Source: DATKQY01 sp035532475
Lineage (GTDB): Bacteria; Actinomycetota; Acidimicrobiia; Acidimicrobiales; Bog-793
Reading direction: 5' to 3'
DNA: 35,578 bases
NCBI GenBank assembly: GCA_035532475.1
Contig: DATKQY010000018.1
Location: 1-35,578, forward strand
Shown: piece after piece, positions 1 through 8,112 of the stretch
How the letters are laid out: each line of letters starts with the position of its first letter
Numbering within the stretch: the first letter of the stretch is position 1
Translations under genes and position numbers: made by a program
The notes under the pieces: model-generated
Seen by the model: the letters and a program-made list of their open reading frames with translations, nothing else
The model's database searches: none
Told to the model about the DNA's origin: nothing

Positions 1-537
1 GTCGCCGAGCACCGTCCCGACGTCGTCCTGATGGACATCAGGATGCCGACAATGGACGGGCTCGAGGCGACCAGGCGGCTCGCGGCTGGAGCGGGCGGCG
101 GTGGACCGAGGATCGTCATCCTCACGACATTCGACCTCGACGACTACGTCTACGAGGCGCTGCGCGCCGGGGCGAGCGGCTTCCTGCTGAAGGACGTGCG
201 CCGTGGCGACCTCCTGGCGGCGGTGGATGCCGCCGCCGCCGGCGACGCCCTGCTCGCGCCCTCGGTGACCCGGCGCCTGATCGAGGCGTTCGCCCGACGA
301 CCGGCCGAGGCGACCACCTCCCCGGCCCAGCTCGCCTCGCTCACCTCACGTGAGCGCGAGATCCTCGTGCTGGTCGCCAGGGGCAAGTCGAACGCCCAGA
401 TCGCCGAGGAGCTCTTCGTCTCGGAGGCCACCGTGAAGACCCACGTCGGTCACCTCTTCGCCAAATTGTGCCTGCGCGATCGCGTCCATGCGATGATCCT
501 CGCCTACGAGACCGGCATCGTCGCGCCCGGCGCCTGA
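1..537 (+). CDS. NarL/LuxR-family response regulator, 5'-truncated by the window edge
   Basis: Two-component response regulator that would bind DNA after phosphorylation by a sensor kinase. The frame is open from base 1, so the gene starts outside the window; 178 codons are visible. Seen: the phospho-acceptor Asp in VVLMDIRMP (visible codon 12), the switch Thr in ILTTFD, the conserved Lys in GFLLKD, and a C-terminal LuxR-type helix-turn-helix beginning LTSREREIL and containing NAQIAEELFVSEATVKTHV. Domain order and spacing are those of the NarL/FixJ class. Only the first strands of the receiver domain are missing. The cognate kinase is probably just upstream, outside the window. Target genes cannot be told from the sequence. 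An in-frame ATG at 31 is inside the receiver domain and is not the true start. Confidence 0.95.
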   Translation, partial: VAEHRPDVVLMDIRMPTMDGLEATRRLAAGAGGGGPRIVILTTFDLDDYVYEALRAGASGFLLKDVRRGDLLAAVDAAAAGDALLAPSVTRRLIEAFARRPAEATTSPAQLASLTSREREILVLVARGKSNAQIAEELFVSEATVKTHVGHLFAKLCLRDRVHAMILAYETGIVAPGA

Positions 538-597
538 AGGCCGCGGCGCCGGCCCCCCCACCGGCGTCGGGCGGGACCCGGTCGCGGTGGCGGCCGG

Positions 598-2703
598 GTG
601 AGCGCCCCGCGGCGAGCGCCGGCTCGCACGCCTCCTAAGATCAGGCGGTGCGCCGAGGACCCCGAGCGGAGCCCGAAGGGCCGTCGCTCCGTTGAGCGGC
701 GCGCTCCGTTGAACGATCGCAGGTTCGCGCCCGCCCCGGCGGTCGCGTTCGCCCAGGTCGACGAGCCGGTCGTCTCGATCATCGTCGTGGCGTGGCGCTC
801 GGCCCCCTACGCCATCGGTTGCCTTCGCGCCGTGGCACGCCACGCCCACACGGTCCCCTACGAGGTCATCCTCGTCCTGAACGAGCCGACCGAGGCGTTG
901 GAGACGGCGGTGCACCGCTCCGTCTACGGCGTGTCGGTGCTGCGCACCCGCACGAACGTGGGCTTCGCCGGCGCGGTCAACCTGGCGGTCCGGCGGGCGC
1001 GCGGCGAGCACCTGCTCCTCTTGAACGACGACACGGAGGTGTTCCCGGGCTGGCTGGAGCAGCTCGTCGAGACCGCCGAACGCAGGCCGGAGGCGGGTGC
1101 CGTCGGGAGCAAGGTCCTGCTCTCGGACGGGACGATCCAGGAGGCGGGCTCGGTCGTCTGGGCCGACGGCTGGACCTTCACCGTCGGGCGGGGCCTCGCC
1201 GGCACCACCAAGCGCTTCGACTTCGAACGCCGCGTCGATTACTGCTCGGGCTGCTCCCTGCTCGTGCGGCGGTCCACCTGGGAGGCCGTCGGGGGCCTCG
1301 ACGAGTCGTACTACCCCGTCTACTTCGAGGAGGCGGACCTGTGCCTGCGCATCGCGCGCCTCGGCCAGCAGGTCTGGTTCCAGCCCCGCTCGGTGGTGCT
1401 CCACTACGAGTCGGCGAGCACCAACGACGACTACCGCCAGTTCCTGCTCGACCGGAACCACGAGATCTTCGCGGCCCGCTGGTCCGAGGAGCTGGCGAGT
1501 CGCGAGCCGCGCGTCGCCGCCCACGAGCCGGCCGTCGAGCGGGCGGTCTGGAAGGCGATGGGCGACCCGGTGCGCATCCTGCTCATCGACGATCGCGTCC
1601 CGGACCCGGCGATCGGCTCGGGCTTCGCCCGGATGGCCGACGTCATCGAGGCGCTCGTCGCTACGGGCCGCTACCACCTGAGCCTCCTCGCCTCCTTGGA
1701 GGACGGCCACGAGCAGAACGACTGGCTCGCCCGCCTGGGCGTGGAGGTGATCGACGAGCCGCTCGCCGATCACGTCGCCAAGCAGGGCCTCGGGTACTCA
1801 CTCGCCATCGTCTCGCGCCCGCACAACTACGAGCGCATCGCGCCGAAGGTGCGCGAGCTGCTGCCCGGCGTGCCGATCGTCTACGACGCCGAGGCCCTCT
1901 ACCACGTCCGCATCGAGCGCCAGGCGGCGCTCGCCACCGACCCGCTCGAGCAGGCGGCGCTCGCACGCGAGGCCGCCGAGATGCGCGCCACCGAGCAGAA
2001 GATCGCCGCGGACGCCGACCACCTGGTCTGCATCTCTGAGGCGGAGGCGGAGTTCTTCCGCCGCCACGCACGTTGCCCGGTCGAGGTGAACGCCCCGCTC
2101 CTGCTCGCGCCCCGGCCGACCCTGTCCGGGTTCTCCTCCCGGCAGGGCATCGGCTTCGTCGCCGGATGGTTCGCCGGCGCCCGCTCGCCGAACGCCGACG
2201 GTCTCATCTGGTTCGCCCGGCGGGTGCTCCCCCTGGTGCGAGCGCGCGTGCCCGGGACGAAGCTCCTCGTGACCGGCGCCGATCCGCCGCGCAACGTGCG
2301 GCGGCTGGAGGGCGATGCGGTCAGCTTCGTCGGGGAGGTCGACGACCTGCAGTCCTTCTACGCACGCGTCCGGGTGGTGGTCGTCCCCGCCCGCTACGGC
2401 GCCGGCGTGAAGATCAAGACCGTCGAGGCGCTGCAGTTCGCGGTGCCGACCGTCGCGACGGCTGTCGGTGCTGAGGGGATCCCGCTCGACGACCCGGACG
2501 TGCTGCTCGTCGCCGACGACCCGGCGGTGCTTGCCGGGACCATCGCGTCCCTCCTCGAAGACGGTGCCGCGTGGGAGCGCCAGCGCCGCAGGATCCTCGA
2601 CCAACAACGTCGCTGGGAGGCGGCCGGCGCCCGACCGATCTGGCCGGAGCTCGTGCGGCGCCTCTCCGCGCCGCTCGCCGCCGCGGGACCCCCGACGCAC
2701 TGA
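598..2703 (+). CDS. Two-domain glycosyltransferase (GT2 plus GT4)
   Basis: Probable polysaccharide or envelope-glycan glycosyltransferase of 701 residues with two catalytic modules. Residues about 57-295 are a GT-A fold GT2 domain: VVSIIVVAW strand, nucleotide-sugar/metal motif LLLLNDDTEVF (NDD 143-145) and the acceptor-side motif YFEEADLCLRIARLG near 242-256. Residues about 325-695 are a GT-B fold GT4-like domain, with CISEAEAEFF near 478 and the donor-site motif GAGVKIKTVEAL near 601. Such fusions are known from rhamnan, O-antigen and teichoic-type glycan clusters and could add two sugars in turn. The start is uncertain: GTG 598 gives a basic, disordered leader of about 55 residues, and a later TTG such as 709 could be used instead. 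The PIG-V-like GT-C gene downstream supports a role in envelope glycan assembly. The substrate is unknown. Confidence 0.9.
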   Translation: MSAPRRAPARTPPKIRRCAEDPERSPKGRRSVERRAPLNDRRFAPAPAVAFAQVDEPVVSIIVVAWRSAPYAIGCLRAVARHAHTVPYEVILVLNEPTEALETAVHRSVYGVSVLRTRTNVGFAGAVNLAVRRARGEHLLLLNDDTEVFPGWLEQLVETAERRPEAGAVGSKVLLSDGTIQEAGSVVWADGWTFTVGRGLAGTTKRFDFERRVDYCSGCSLLVRRSTWEAVGGLDESYYPVYFEEADLCLRIARLGQQVWFQPRSVVLHYESASTNDDYRQFLLDRNHEIFAARWSEELASREPRVAAHEPAVERAVWKAMGDPVRILLIDDRVPDPAIGSGFARMADVIEALVATGRYHLSLLASLEDGHEQNDWLARLGVEVIDEPLADHVAKQGLGYSLAIVSRPHNYERIAPKVRELLPGVPIVYDAEALYHVRIERQAALATDPLEQAALAREAAEMRATEQKIAADADHLVCISEAEAEFFRRHARCPVEVNAPLLLAPRPTLSGFSSRQGIGFVAGWFAGARSPNADGLIWFARRVLPLVRARVPGTKLLVTGADPPRNVRRLEGDAVSFVGEVDDLQSFYARVRVVVVPARYGAGVKIKTVEALQFAVPTVATAVGAEGIPLDDPDVLLVADDPAVLAGTIASLLEDGAAWERQRRRILDQQRRWEAAGARPIWPELVRRLSAPLAAAGPPTH

Positions 2704-2715
2704 GCGGGTCGGGCC

Positions 2716-2732
2716 GGCGCCGGGCCGGCGCC
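2716..2732. repeat. GC-rich palindrome downstream of the glycosyltransferase
   Basis: The 11-base unit GGGCCGGCGCC occurs twice in tandem at 2711-2721 and 2722-2732. The pair creates a perfect 8-bp palindrome with a one-base centre (2716-2732), 13 bases after the glycosyltransferase stop. A second short inverted repeat, GCGCGC-GGA-GCGCGC, lies near 2765-2780. It may act as a terminator, but there is no T-run. Confidence 0.4.
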
Positions 2733-2889
2733 GGGCGGCCTGGGGCGTCGAGCCCGAGCGACGGAGCGCGCGGAGCGCGCGCAACGCCCGGCGGAGGACG
2801 GTCCAAGGCCGGTCGGTAGCCTCCTTCGAGCGGCCCGGCACGGCGAGCGCTCGTCACGATGCCATGGGCGTGCGAAAGGCGAGGCAGCC

Positions 2890-3159
2890 ATGTGGGTCAT
2901 CTGGGCACCGCTCGGGATCCTCCTGATGATCGTCTACATCGTTTCGTACATCCTGCTGAGGACCTCCGGAGACGGCCGGCCGGCGCTGCAGCGGCTCCGT
3001 CATCCGAGCGGGGGCGACCTCCAGGAGGAGTACGGCGGTACCGGGGGGCGGACGAGCAGTCGGCCCCCGGGCCCGACCCCAGGCGAGCACGGATCCGACG
3101 CGCCGAGCGCGGCGCACAAGGCTCGTGGCGCCGGCGGGGGAGCGCCCCCGGCGCCGTAG
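2890..3159 (+). CDS. Small single-pass membrane protein, hypothetical
   Basis: An 89-residue protein of unknown function. It begins MWVIWAPLGILLMIVYIVSY, a clear hydrophobic helix at residues 1-22. A polar, Gly/Pro/Ser-rich tail with no recognisable domain follows. The ATG at 2890 is preceded by GGCGAGG, a plausible ribosome binding site. It lies between two glycosyltransferase genes on the same strand, so it may be a small accessory subunit, but that rests on position only. The tail composition is what random GC-rich DNA also produces, so reality of the gene rests mainly on the N-terminal helix and the start site. Confidence 0.5.
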   Translation: MWVIWAPLGILLMIVYIVSYILLRTSGDGRPALQRLRHPSGGDLQEEYGGTGGRTSSRPPGPTPGEHGSDAPSAAHKARGAGGGAPPAP

Positions 3160-3486
3160 CTCGCGCCGCGCCGGGGCGCCGGGATCGACGCCACGGCGAG
3201 CGACGCCGTTGCGTGCGACTCCGGCGCGCGCCGCGAGCGGCCTTCGCGCGAGGGGTGCAGCGCTTCGAAAGGGCTCATCGCGAGCGCACGGACTCCTAAC
3301 GAGTGCGCCGTACGCTCACCTGGTGAGCCCGAGCGCCAGCGCTCGGCCGTGGCGACGGGGGAGCCGCGACGGCCGGGCGGCGGCGCCGCCCGAGCGACGT
3401 GCGCGCGGCCGGTCACCGGCTCCGATCGCTGGGGCGCGTCCCCAGCTCACGGCTCAATTTCGAGATCCGGAGGAAGTCCGTCCGCG
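3160..3486. other. Intergenic region with two palindromes upstream of the GT-C gene
   Basis: There is no convincing gene here. Two neighbouring inverted repeats are seen: GCTCACC-T-GGTGAGC at 3314-3328 and GAGCG-CCAG-CGCTC at 3331-3344. They end about 140 bases before the mannosyltransferase start and could be operator sites or a terminator. The frame of the downstream gene is open back to 3349, but that extension is low-complexity Arg/Ala/Gly sequence. Confidence 0.4.
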
Positions 3487-4698
3487 ATGGTGAGCGTCCA
3501 ACCGCTAGAAGTTGGCGAGGCGTGGCCCGAGCGCGACCTCACCCGCCCGCCGCGCCGTGCGGGCCGCCCCGGGGGCCACGGGCGACCAGGCGGCGCCCGG
3601 CTCCGGCGCCTGGTGGGCAGGAGCGCCCGTCCCGCCGGGATCTTCCTCGCCTCCCGGCTTGGTGTCCTGGCCGTCTTCGGCGCCGCGATCTACGGCCGAC
3701 GGGACTCGCTCGCGAGCGCGCTCAGCGCATGGGATGCGAGGTGGTACCTCGCCGTCGCCCGCTCGGGCTACCCGCACCTGCTCCCGGCGGCGTTCGGCGA
3801 CGCCGCGCAGAGCACGCTCGGGTTCTTCCCCCTGCTGCCGCTCATGATCCGTGCAGTCGCGGCGCTCACCCGCCTCTCGTACCTGACGTCCGGCCTGCTC
3901 GTCACGACCTTCGCCGGGCTCGCCGCGGCGCTCACCGTGTGGCGGCTGCTGGCCGACACCGAGGGCCGGGCCGCCGCCGACCGGGGGACCGCATTGGTGT
4001 TGCTGTCGCCCGGGGCGTTCGTGCTCTCGATGGTCTACTCCGAGGGGCTCATGATCGCCCTGGTCGCGGGGTCACTGCTGTCGCTGCGCAGACGGCGGTG
4101 GCTCGTGGCCGGAGCGCTGGCCGCGCTGGCGTCCGCCACCGACCCGCTCGGGGCCGCCGCGATCGCTCCCTGCACCCTCGCCGCCTACGTCGCCGTTCGC
4201 GACCGGCGTGAGTGGCGGGCGCTCCTCGCTCCCGTGGTCGCGCCCTTGGGCGTGGTCGCGTTCTTCGCCTTCTTGTGGGCGTGGACCGGCACGCCCCTCG
4301 CCTGGTTCGTCGCGCAGCGCCACGGGTGGGAGAGCGGTCCGCTCGGCTCGGGGGTCGTCTCGCAGCTGTCGTACCTGTTCCACCACGGGTTCGCGAACGT
4401 CAACGCCAACGTGAAGGTGGCGAGCGCGCTCGTCCTGCTGGTGCTGGTCGTCGTCGCCTCCCGCCGCGCCAGGCCCGAGCCGATGCTCGTCGCCTACGTG
4501 GCAGCGGTGCTGGCGCTCGCCCTGCTGGCGCCGACGGTCGGGCTCTCGCCCCGCGTGGCGCTGCGCGCCTTTCCGATCCTCGGCATCGTCGGGGCGCGGC
4601 TGCGCCGGGGTTGGTTCGAGGGGGTGATCGGGGCCTCGGCGCTCACGATGGCCGCCCTCGCGGTGCTGTCGCTCGGCAGCGGCGCGTTCACGCCGTAG
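3487..4698 (+). CDS. PIG-V-like GT-C mannosyltransferase, integral membrane
   Basis: Polytopic membrane protein of 403 residues resembling the PIG-V family of polyprenyl-phosphate-sugar-dependent mannosyltransferases. Seen: WDARWYLAVARSGYP at residues 82-96, the family motif near the catalytic Asp of the first extracytoplasmic loop; FFPLLPLMIR at 113-122; SPGAFVLSMVYSEGL further on; and about nine hydrophobic helices. Actinobacterial members act on the outer face of the membrane, adding mannose from a lipid carrier to glycolipids or proteins. ATG 3487 is chosen because GGAGGAA lies at 3469-3475; upstream in-frame codons have no such site. Residues 18-45 are Arg/Gly/Pro-rich and probably cytoplasmic. 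Its neighbour upstream is the two-domain glycosyltransferase. The exact sugar and acceptor are not determined. Confidence 0.85.
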   Translation: MVSVQPLEVGEAWPERDLTRPPRRAGRPGGHGRPGGARLRRLVGRSARPAGIFLASRLGVLAVFGAAIYGRRDSLASALSAWDARWYLAVARSGYPHLLPAAFGDAAQSTLGFFPLLPLMIRAVAALTRLSYLTSGLLVTTFAGLAAALTVWRLLADTEGRAAADRGTALVLLSPGAFVLSMVYSEGLMIALVAGSLLSLRRRRWLVAGALAALASATDPLGAAAIAPCTLAAYVAVRDRREWRALLAPVVAPLGVVAFFAFLWAWTGTPLAWFVAQRHGWESGPLGSGVVSQLSYLFHHGFANVNANVKVASALVLLVLVVVASRRARPEPMLVAYVAAVLALALLAPTVGLSPRVALRAFPILGIVGARLRRGWFEGVIGASALTMAALAVLSLGSGAFTP

Positions 4699-4828
4699 CG
4701 GCGCGATCGCACGAGGACCGGTTCGCGTGGACCGGGCGGGAGCGTCACCAAGCCCTGACGGGGACGTGCCCGACGCCGGAGGTCCGGGCACCGTTCGCGG
4801 CGCCGCGGGCAACCCGCTCGTCATCTGA

Positions 4829-5086
4829 CAGGTCGAGGCGCTCCTCGCCGAAGGTCGGGCGATCGGCAACAAGGAGCTCCGCGAGCACCTGGAGGTGACC
4901 GGCTACGCCGAGGCGGCCGAGTGGGTCTACGGACAGGCGCTCGAGCCAGGCGAGAGCGTGTTCGCCCTCCGGGCCGCGATCGAGCGCGGGCGGCTCCGAG
5001 CACACAAGGGCCCTGACGGTCAGTGGCGAAGCACCCGCGTGTGGGTGGACGAGTGCATCGCTGGCAAGTACCGACGCCGAGGCTGA
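4829..5086 (+). pseudogene. Possible helix-turn-helix (excisionase-like) fragment without a clear start
   Basis: Open frame of 85 codons directly following an in-frame TGA at 4826. It has no ATG; the only usable start is GTG 4895, which has GGAG abutting it with no spacing. The last part, AAIERGRLRAHKG then QWRSTRVWVDECIAG, resembles the wing of MerR/excisionase-type DNA-binding domains, in which a helix ending in ERGxLxA precedes a W-R strand pair. The half before GTG 4895 also looks protein-like (ELREHLEVTGYAEAAEW), suggesting the true N-terminus has been lost or frameshifted. It could be a decayed regulator or mobile-element accessory gene. The assignment is weak and made by eye. Confidence 0.35.
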
Positions 5087-5413
5087 ACGCGCCCCCCGGC
5101 TGGCACCGACGCCACGTGCTCACCGCTGCGGCCAACGACACCGCGACGTCGACGCGAGTGGCCAGCGGGTTCGCGCTCGTCGGGCTGCCCGCACCGTCGC
5201 GGCGATCGTCGCCGTGGCCGACCTCGGCGTCGCGGGCGAGGCCAGACGCGTCGGCTCCCGAGGTCGAAGCGCGCGTGCCATTTCGGGCGGGATCGATCTA
5301 CGGTGTGCCGAGAGCACGACCGCGCCGGGGCGACGAGGCGGGCGAACGCGTTGTACCTGGTAGCGGTAGGCCTGTCCGCCGAGGAGCGCGCCCGCCGCCA
5401 CAGGGAGCCAGCC
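5087..5413. other. Intergenic region upstream of the ECF sigma factor
   Basis: A stretch of 327 bases with no gene I can support on either strand. It presumably carries the promoter of the sigma factor, but I could not pick out a confident -35/-10 pair. Confidence 0.4.
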
Positions 5414-6043
5414 ATGGCACGACTGCCTCGTCGGGCAACTCCTCACGGATCGCGTGACGGATCGGCCCGCGCCACGACAACTCCGGATGTGATTTCACGC
5501 GACGAGCTTGCGTCCCTCGTCACCGGCGCACGCGCCGGCAGGCGGGACGAGTGGGAGACCCTCTACCGGCGGGCGCTCCCTCGGCTGCTCAACTACGCCC
5601 GCCGGCGGCTGCCGAGCGACGAGCACGCGCGCGACGCCGCGGCGGAGACCATGGTGCGGGCGGTGGCCAACCTCGACCGCTTCGCGGACGAGGGCGGCGG
5701 CTTCGACGCCTGGCTGTACGGAATCTTGCGCCACGTCGTCCTCGACGCCCAGCGCCGCCTCTGGCGCGAGGCGCCCGTCGCGTCGCCCGAGACCCGGGGC
5801 GACGAGCCGACGGCGGTCGACGTCGTGATCGAACGTGACGATGCGGCGCAGCTGCGCGCGGCGTTCAGTCTGCTCAGCGCCAACGACCAGGAGATCCTCG
5901 AGCTGCGAGTCGTCGCCGGGCTGTCCTCGGAGGCCGTCGCGGAGGTGGTCGGGCGCCGCCCGGGGGCGGTCCGCATGGCGCAGACTCGAGCGCTCGCCCG
6001 CCTGCGGGAGCTGCTCGCCGAGGGTGACTGGCATGTTGCTTGA
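5414..6043 (+). CDS. ECF-family RNA polymerase sigma factor
   Basis: Alternative sigma factor of 209 residues that directs RNA polymerase to a stress or envelope regulon. Seen: region 2 with RALPRLLNYARRRLPS, ARDAAAETMVRAVANLDRF and the WLYGILRHVVLDAQRR stretch that contacts the -10 element, followed by an acidic linker. Region 4 reads LLSANDQEILELRVVAGLSS, then EAVAEVVGRRPGAVRMAQTRA, its helix-turn-helix. ATG 5414 is chosen because AGGGAG lies six bases upstream; the frame extends back to 5303 but without a good site. The stop overlaps the next gene by 11 bases, so the two are translationally coupled. That neighbour has no transmembrane helix, so if it is an antagonist it is not a classical membrane anti-sigma factor. 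SigK/SigW-like subgroup assignment is not possible by eye. Confidence 0.92.
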   Translation: MARLPRRATPHGSRDGSARATTTPDVISRDELASLVTGARAGRRDEWETLYRRALPRLLNYARRRLPSDEHARDAAAETMVRAVANLDRFADEGGGFDAWLYGILRHVVLDAQRRLWREAPVASPETRGDEPTAVDVVIERDDAAQLRAAFSLLSANDQEILELRVVAGLSSEAVAEVVGRRPGAVRMAQTRALARLRELLAEGDWHVA

Positions 6044-6497
6044 CGACGACCGGCTCATCGAGCGGCTCGGTCGCGCCCTCGCGATGCCCGATGTCGAGCC
6101 GACTCCGGCCGAGATCGGCCGCCTGCACGAGGCGCTCGACCCGGCGAGCCGAACCGGCGCCGCCGCGCCCTTTCGCGCTGAGACCCCGCTCGCGCAGCCC
6201 TTTCGGACAGACGTCCTCGTGCTCGCGCCCGCGCCGCTCCCCGCCCGATCGGCGGTAGAGGCCGGAGAGGCGGTAGAGCGCGCGCTCGCGGGCGCGTTCG
6301 ACGCCCTCTCGGCCTGCCTCACGGGGCGTGACGTGAACGAGGTCCTCCGCGCCGCCGGCGAGCTGCGGGCCCAGCTCGGCGCGCACGGGCGGATGCAGAG
6401 CCGGGACGCGGCGCTGCGCGCCCGGCGCCTGCTCGGCGAGGCCGCCCAGTTCCTCCTGTCGACGCCGCCCGCCGATCCCCAGACGGCTCGGAGCTAG
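6033..6497 (+). CDS. Small protein coupled to the ECF sigma factor; possible cytoplasmic sigma regulator
   Basis: A 154-residue soluble protein of unknown family. ATG 6033 lies inside the end of the sigma gene (overlap 6033-6043), so translation of the two is probably coupled. The N-terminus, LIERLGRALAMPD then EIGRLHEALD, is helical and amphipathic. A Pro/Ala-rich middle follows, then a long helical C-terminal half (AVERALAGAFDALSACL, EVLRAAGELRAQL, ALRARRLLGEAAQFLLS). There is no transmembrane helix, zinc-binding anti-sigma motif or signal peptide. The genetic position right after a sigma factor is where anti-sigma factors usually sit, hence the suggestion; the sequence does not prove it. 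A short ORF-like stretch follows at 6516-6575 but is too short to support. Confidence 0.7.
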   Translation: MLLDDDRLIERLGRALAMPDVEPTPAEIGRLHEALDPASRTGAAAPFRAETPLAQPFRTDVLVLAPAPLPARSAVEAGEAVERALAGAFDALSACLTGRDVNEVLRAAGELRAQLGAHGRMQSRDAALRARRLLGEAAQFLLSTPPADPQTARS

Positions 6498-6717
6498 CGC
6501 CGAGAAGCGTTGACCATGGTGCTGCCCTTGACTCGCGCCAAGGTCCGAGAAGGACGCATCCTCCAGATCGACTGACCGCCCAGCGGACCGGCGGACCACA
6601 ACAGGTTCCCTGTTCGCCGAGCCGGCCACCGCGGGCGCGCCCGTACGTGCCGGTCGGGTGCCCAGAGGTGACGTGACGGTGTGAGTTGGAGCGCTCGTTC
6701 CGTGCGGGCGGCCGGAG

Positions 6718-7779
6718 CTAGGTCCTCGCGGCTCGGCGGCCAGCGATCTTCGCCGCCTTTCGCTGCTTACGCTTCGCGACGTCGCGCCGCGCCACCTCAA
6801 GTTGCGAAGACGCCGGCTCGGCCCTCAACCGCAGCCAGCTCTCGAGGCGGCCACGTTCGAGACGCCCGTCGGACAGCGCGGCTGCGAGCGCACAGCCCTG
6901 CTCGCCTGCGTGGGAGCAGTTGGTGTACTTGCAGCTTTGGGCAAGGACCTCGACATCGTGGAACACCCGTTCCACCCCGTCACCAGCGCCCACCACTGAC
7001 AGCGCTCGCATTCCGGGCGTGTCGATCAGAAGCCCGCCTCCGGGAAGCTGCACGAGCTCACGGTGAGACGTCGTATGCCGTCCGCTGCCGTCCTTGCGTA
7101 CCGCTCCTGTTGCCAGGATCTCCGCACCCGCCAACAGGTTGGCGAGCGTCGACTTCCCTGCTCCTGACAGCCCCAGCAGCGCGACCGTGCGACCGGGTGC
7201 CAGGTAGGGCGCCACGTCGTCCATGCCCTCACCGGTCGTCGAGCTGACGACGAGGACACTGACGCCGTCGGCGACCGCTTTGACCGCATCCACCGCGTCG
7301 GCCACGACGGCTGCCGGGACGGCGTCGGACTTGGTGACGAGCACGACGGGGGTGGCGCCACTTTGCCACACCAGCGCCAGGAACCGCTCGAGGTGGCGCG
7401 GGCTGAGACTTCCGTCGAGCGCATCGCACAACAAGACGGTGTCGACATTTGCGGCGACGATCTGCGGGGGCGCCGCACCCATCGCACCCACCTCCCGCCG
7501 GAGCACACGACGACGAGGAAGAACCGCCGCGATCCGCACCCCGCCACCGGTGGCGGGCCCTGGGCCGACGCCCAGCCAATCGCCGACCGCCAGCTCCACA
7601 CCACGCTCAGCCGCGATCCGAAGCTCGGCAATTCCAGTCATGGCGGTGCACCTACCGCGGTCGACTCGCGACACCCGTGCAGGCACCAGGGTCGGATCGC
7701 ACAGTGCCGCCAGCGCGGTCGCCCAGCCGTCGTCCCACCCAAGGGCCAGCAAGCCCGGGGCAGCTGAGATGGTGGGCAC
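6718..7779 (-). CDS. rsgA: Ribosome small subunit-dependent GTPase RsgA
   Basis: Circularly permuted GTPase that helps late maturation of the 30S ribosomal subunit. In the 353-residue protein the motifs occur in the permuted order: G4 TKSD at 149-152, G1/P-loop GLSGAGKST at 203-211, G3 DTPGM at 253-257. The C-terminal zinc site is CKYTNCSHAGEQGC (Cys283, Cys288, His290, Cys296). An N-terminal OB-fold precedes the GTPase. GTG at 7777-7779 is chosen because AAGGAG lies six bases upstream; the frame continues to 7833 without a comparable site. The tail is Lys/Arg-rich (KRKQRKAAKIAGRRA). G+C counted by hand at 6901-6960 and 7081-7140 is 36 and 39 of 60, lower than in neighbouring genes, and a recombinase remnant lies just upstream, so this copy may be horizontally acquired. 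Confidence 0.95.
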   Translation of the reverse strand: MPTISAAPGLLALGWDDGWATALAALCDPTLVPARVSRVDRGRCTAMTGIAELRIAAERGVELAVGDWLGVGPGPATGGGVRIAAVLPRRRVLRREVGAMGAAPPQIVAANVDTVLLCDALDGSLSPRHLERFLALVWQSGATPVVLVTKSDAVPAAVVADAVDAVKAVADGVSVLVVSSTTGEGMDDVAPYLAPGRTVALLGLSGAGKSTLANLLAGAEILATGAVRKDGSGRHTTSHRELVQLPGGGLLIDTPGMRALSVVGAGDGVERVFHDVEVLAQSCKYTNCSHAGEQGCALAAALSDGRLERGRLESWLRLRAEPASSQLEVARRDVAKRKQRKAAKIAGRRAART

Positions 7780-7913
7780 AGAGCACTCCTTGCAATCTGA
7801 CGGACCCCATTGTCCCACCGTTGCAGCCGTCACCCGCCCCGACCCACACCTCGACCATCACGACCGCTGGCGCGCCCCGAGGGCTCGATCCATCGCGGAG
7901 CGGGCCGTCGCGC

Positions 7914-8075
7914 GCGGCCGTCTGCGTCGATGTCTGCGCGCCGGACATCGAACAGGTGCAGCTGGTGCCCGTCGCGGATCCCGACGAACTGGCGCAGGTC
8001 GAGGGCGTAGCCGTCACGGGTGAGGCCCCGGTAGTCGCCGAGGAAGCCGGCGGGCGCGACGTGCTCAGGGTCGGG
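7914..8075 (-). pseudogene. Tyrosine recombinase (phage-type integrase) N-terminal remnant
   Basis: A minus-strand frame of about 54 codons reads PDPEHVAPAGFLGDYRGLTR, then DGYALDLRQFVGI and HQLHLFDVRRADIDA. This is the pattern of the N-terminal SAM-like core-binding domain of XerC/D-type integrases, in which FL..YRG.TR..YALDLRQF is followed by a short loop and L.LF.VRRADIE. After that point the similarity stops and the sequence becomes Arg/Pro/Gly-rich filler running into the rsgA upstream region. None of the catalytic domain (R...HxxR...Y) is present. The frame opens at 8135 but the first 20 codons do not look like integrase. It is a decayed relic of an integrative element next to a lower-GC patch. 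Confidence 0.65.
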
Positions 8076-8112
8076 GCGCGAGAATATCTGGAGCCTTCGA
8101 GGAGGAGACCTG

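Noticed and set aside
6516..6575. 19-codon frame MVLPLTRAKVREGRILQID after the sigma partner gene
   Set aside because: Too short, without a ribosome binding site; it may be a relic but cannot be supported.
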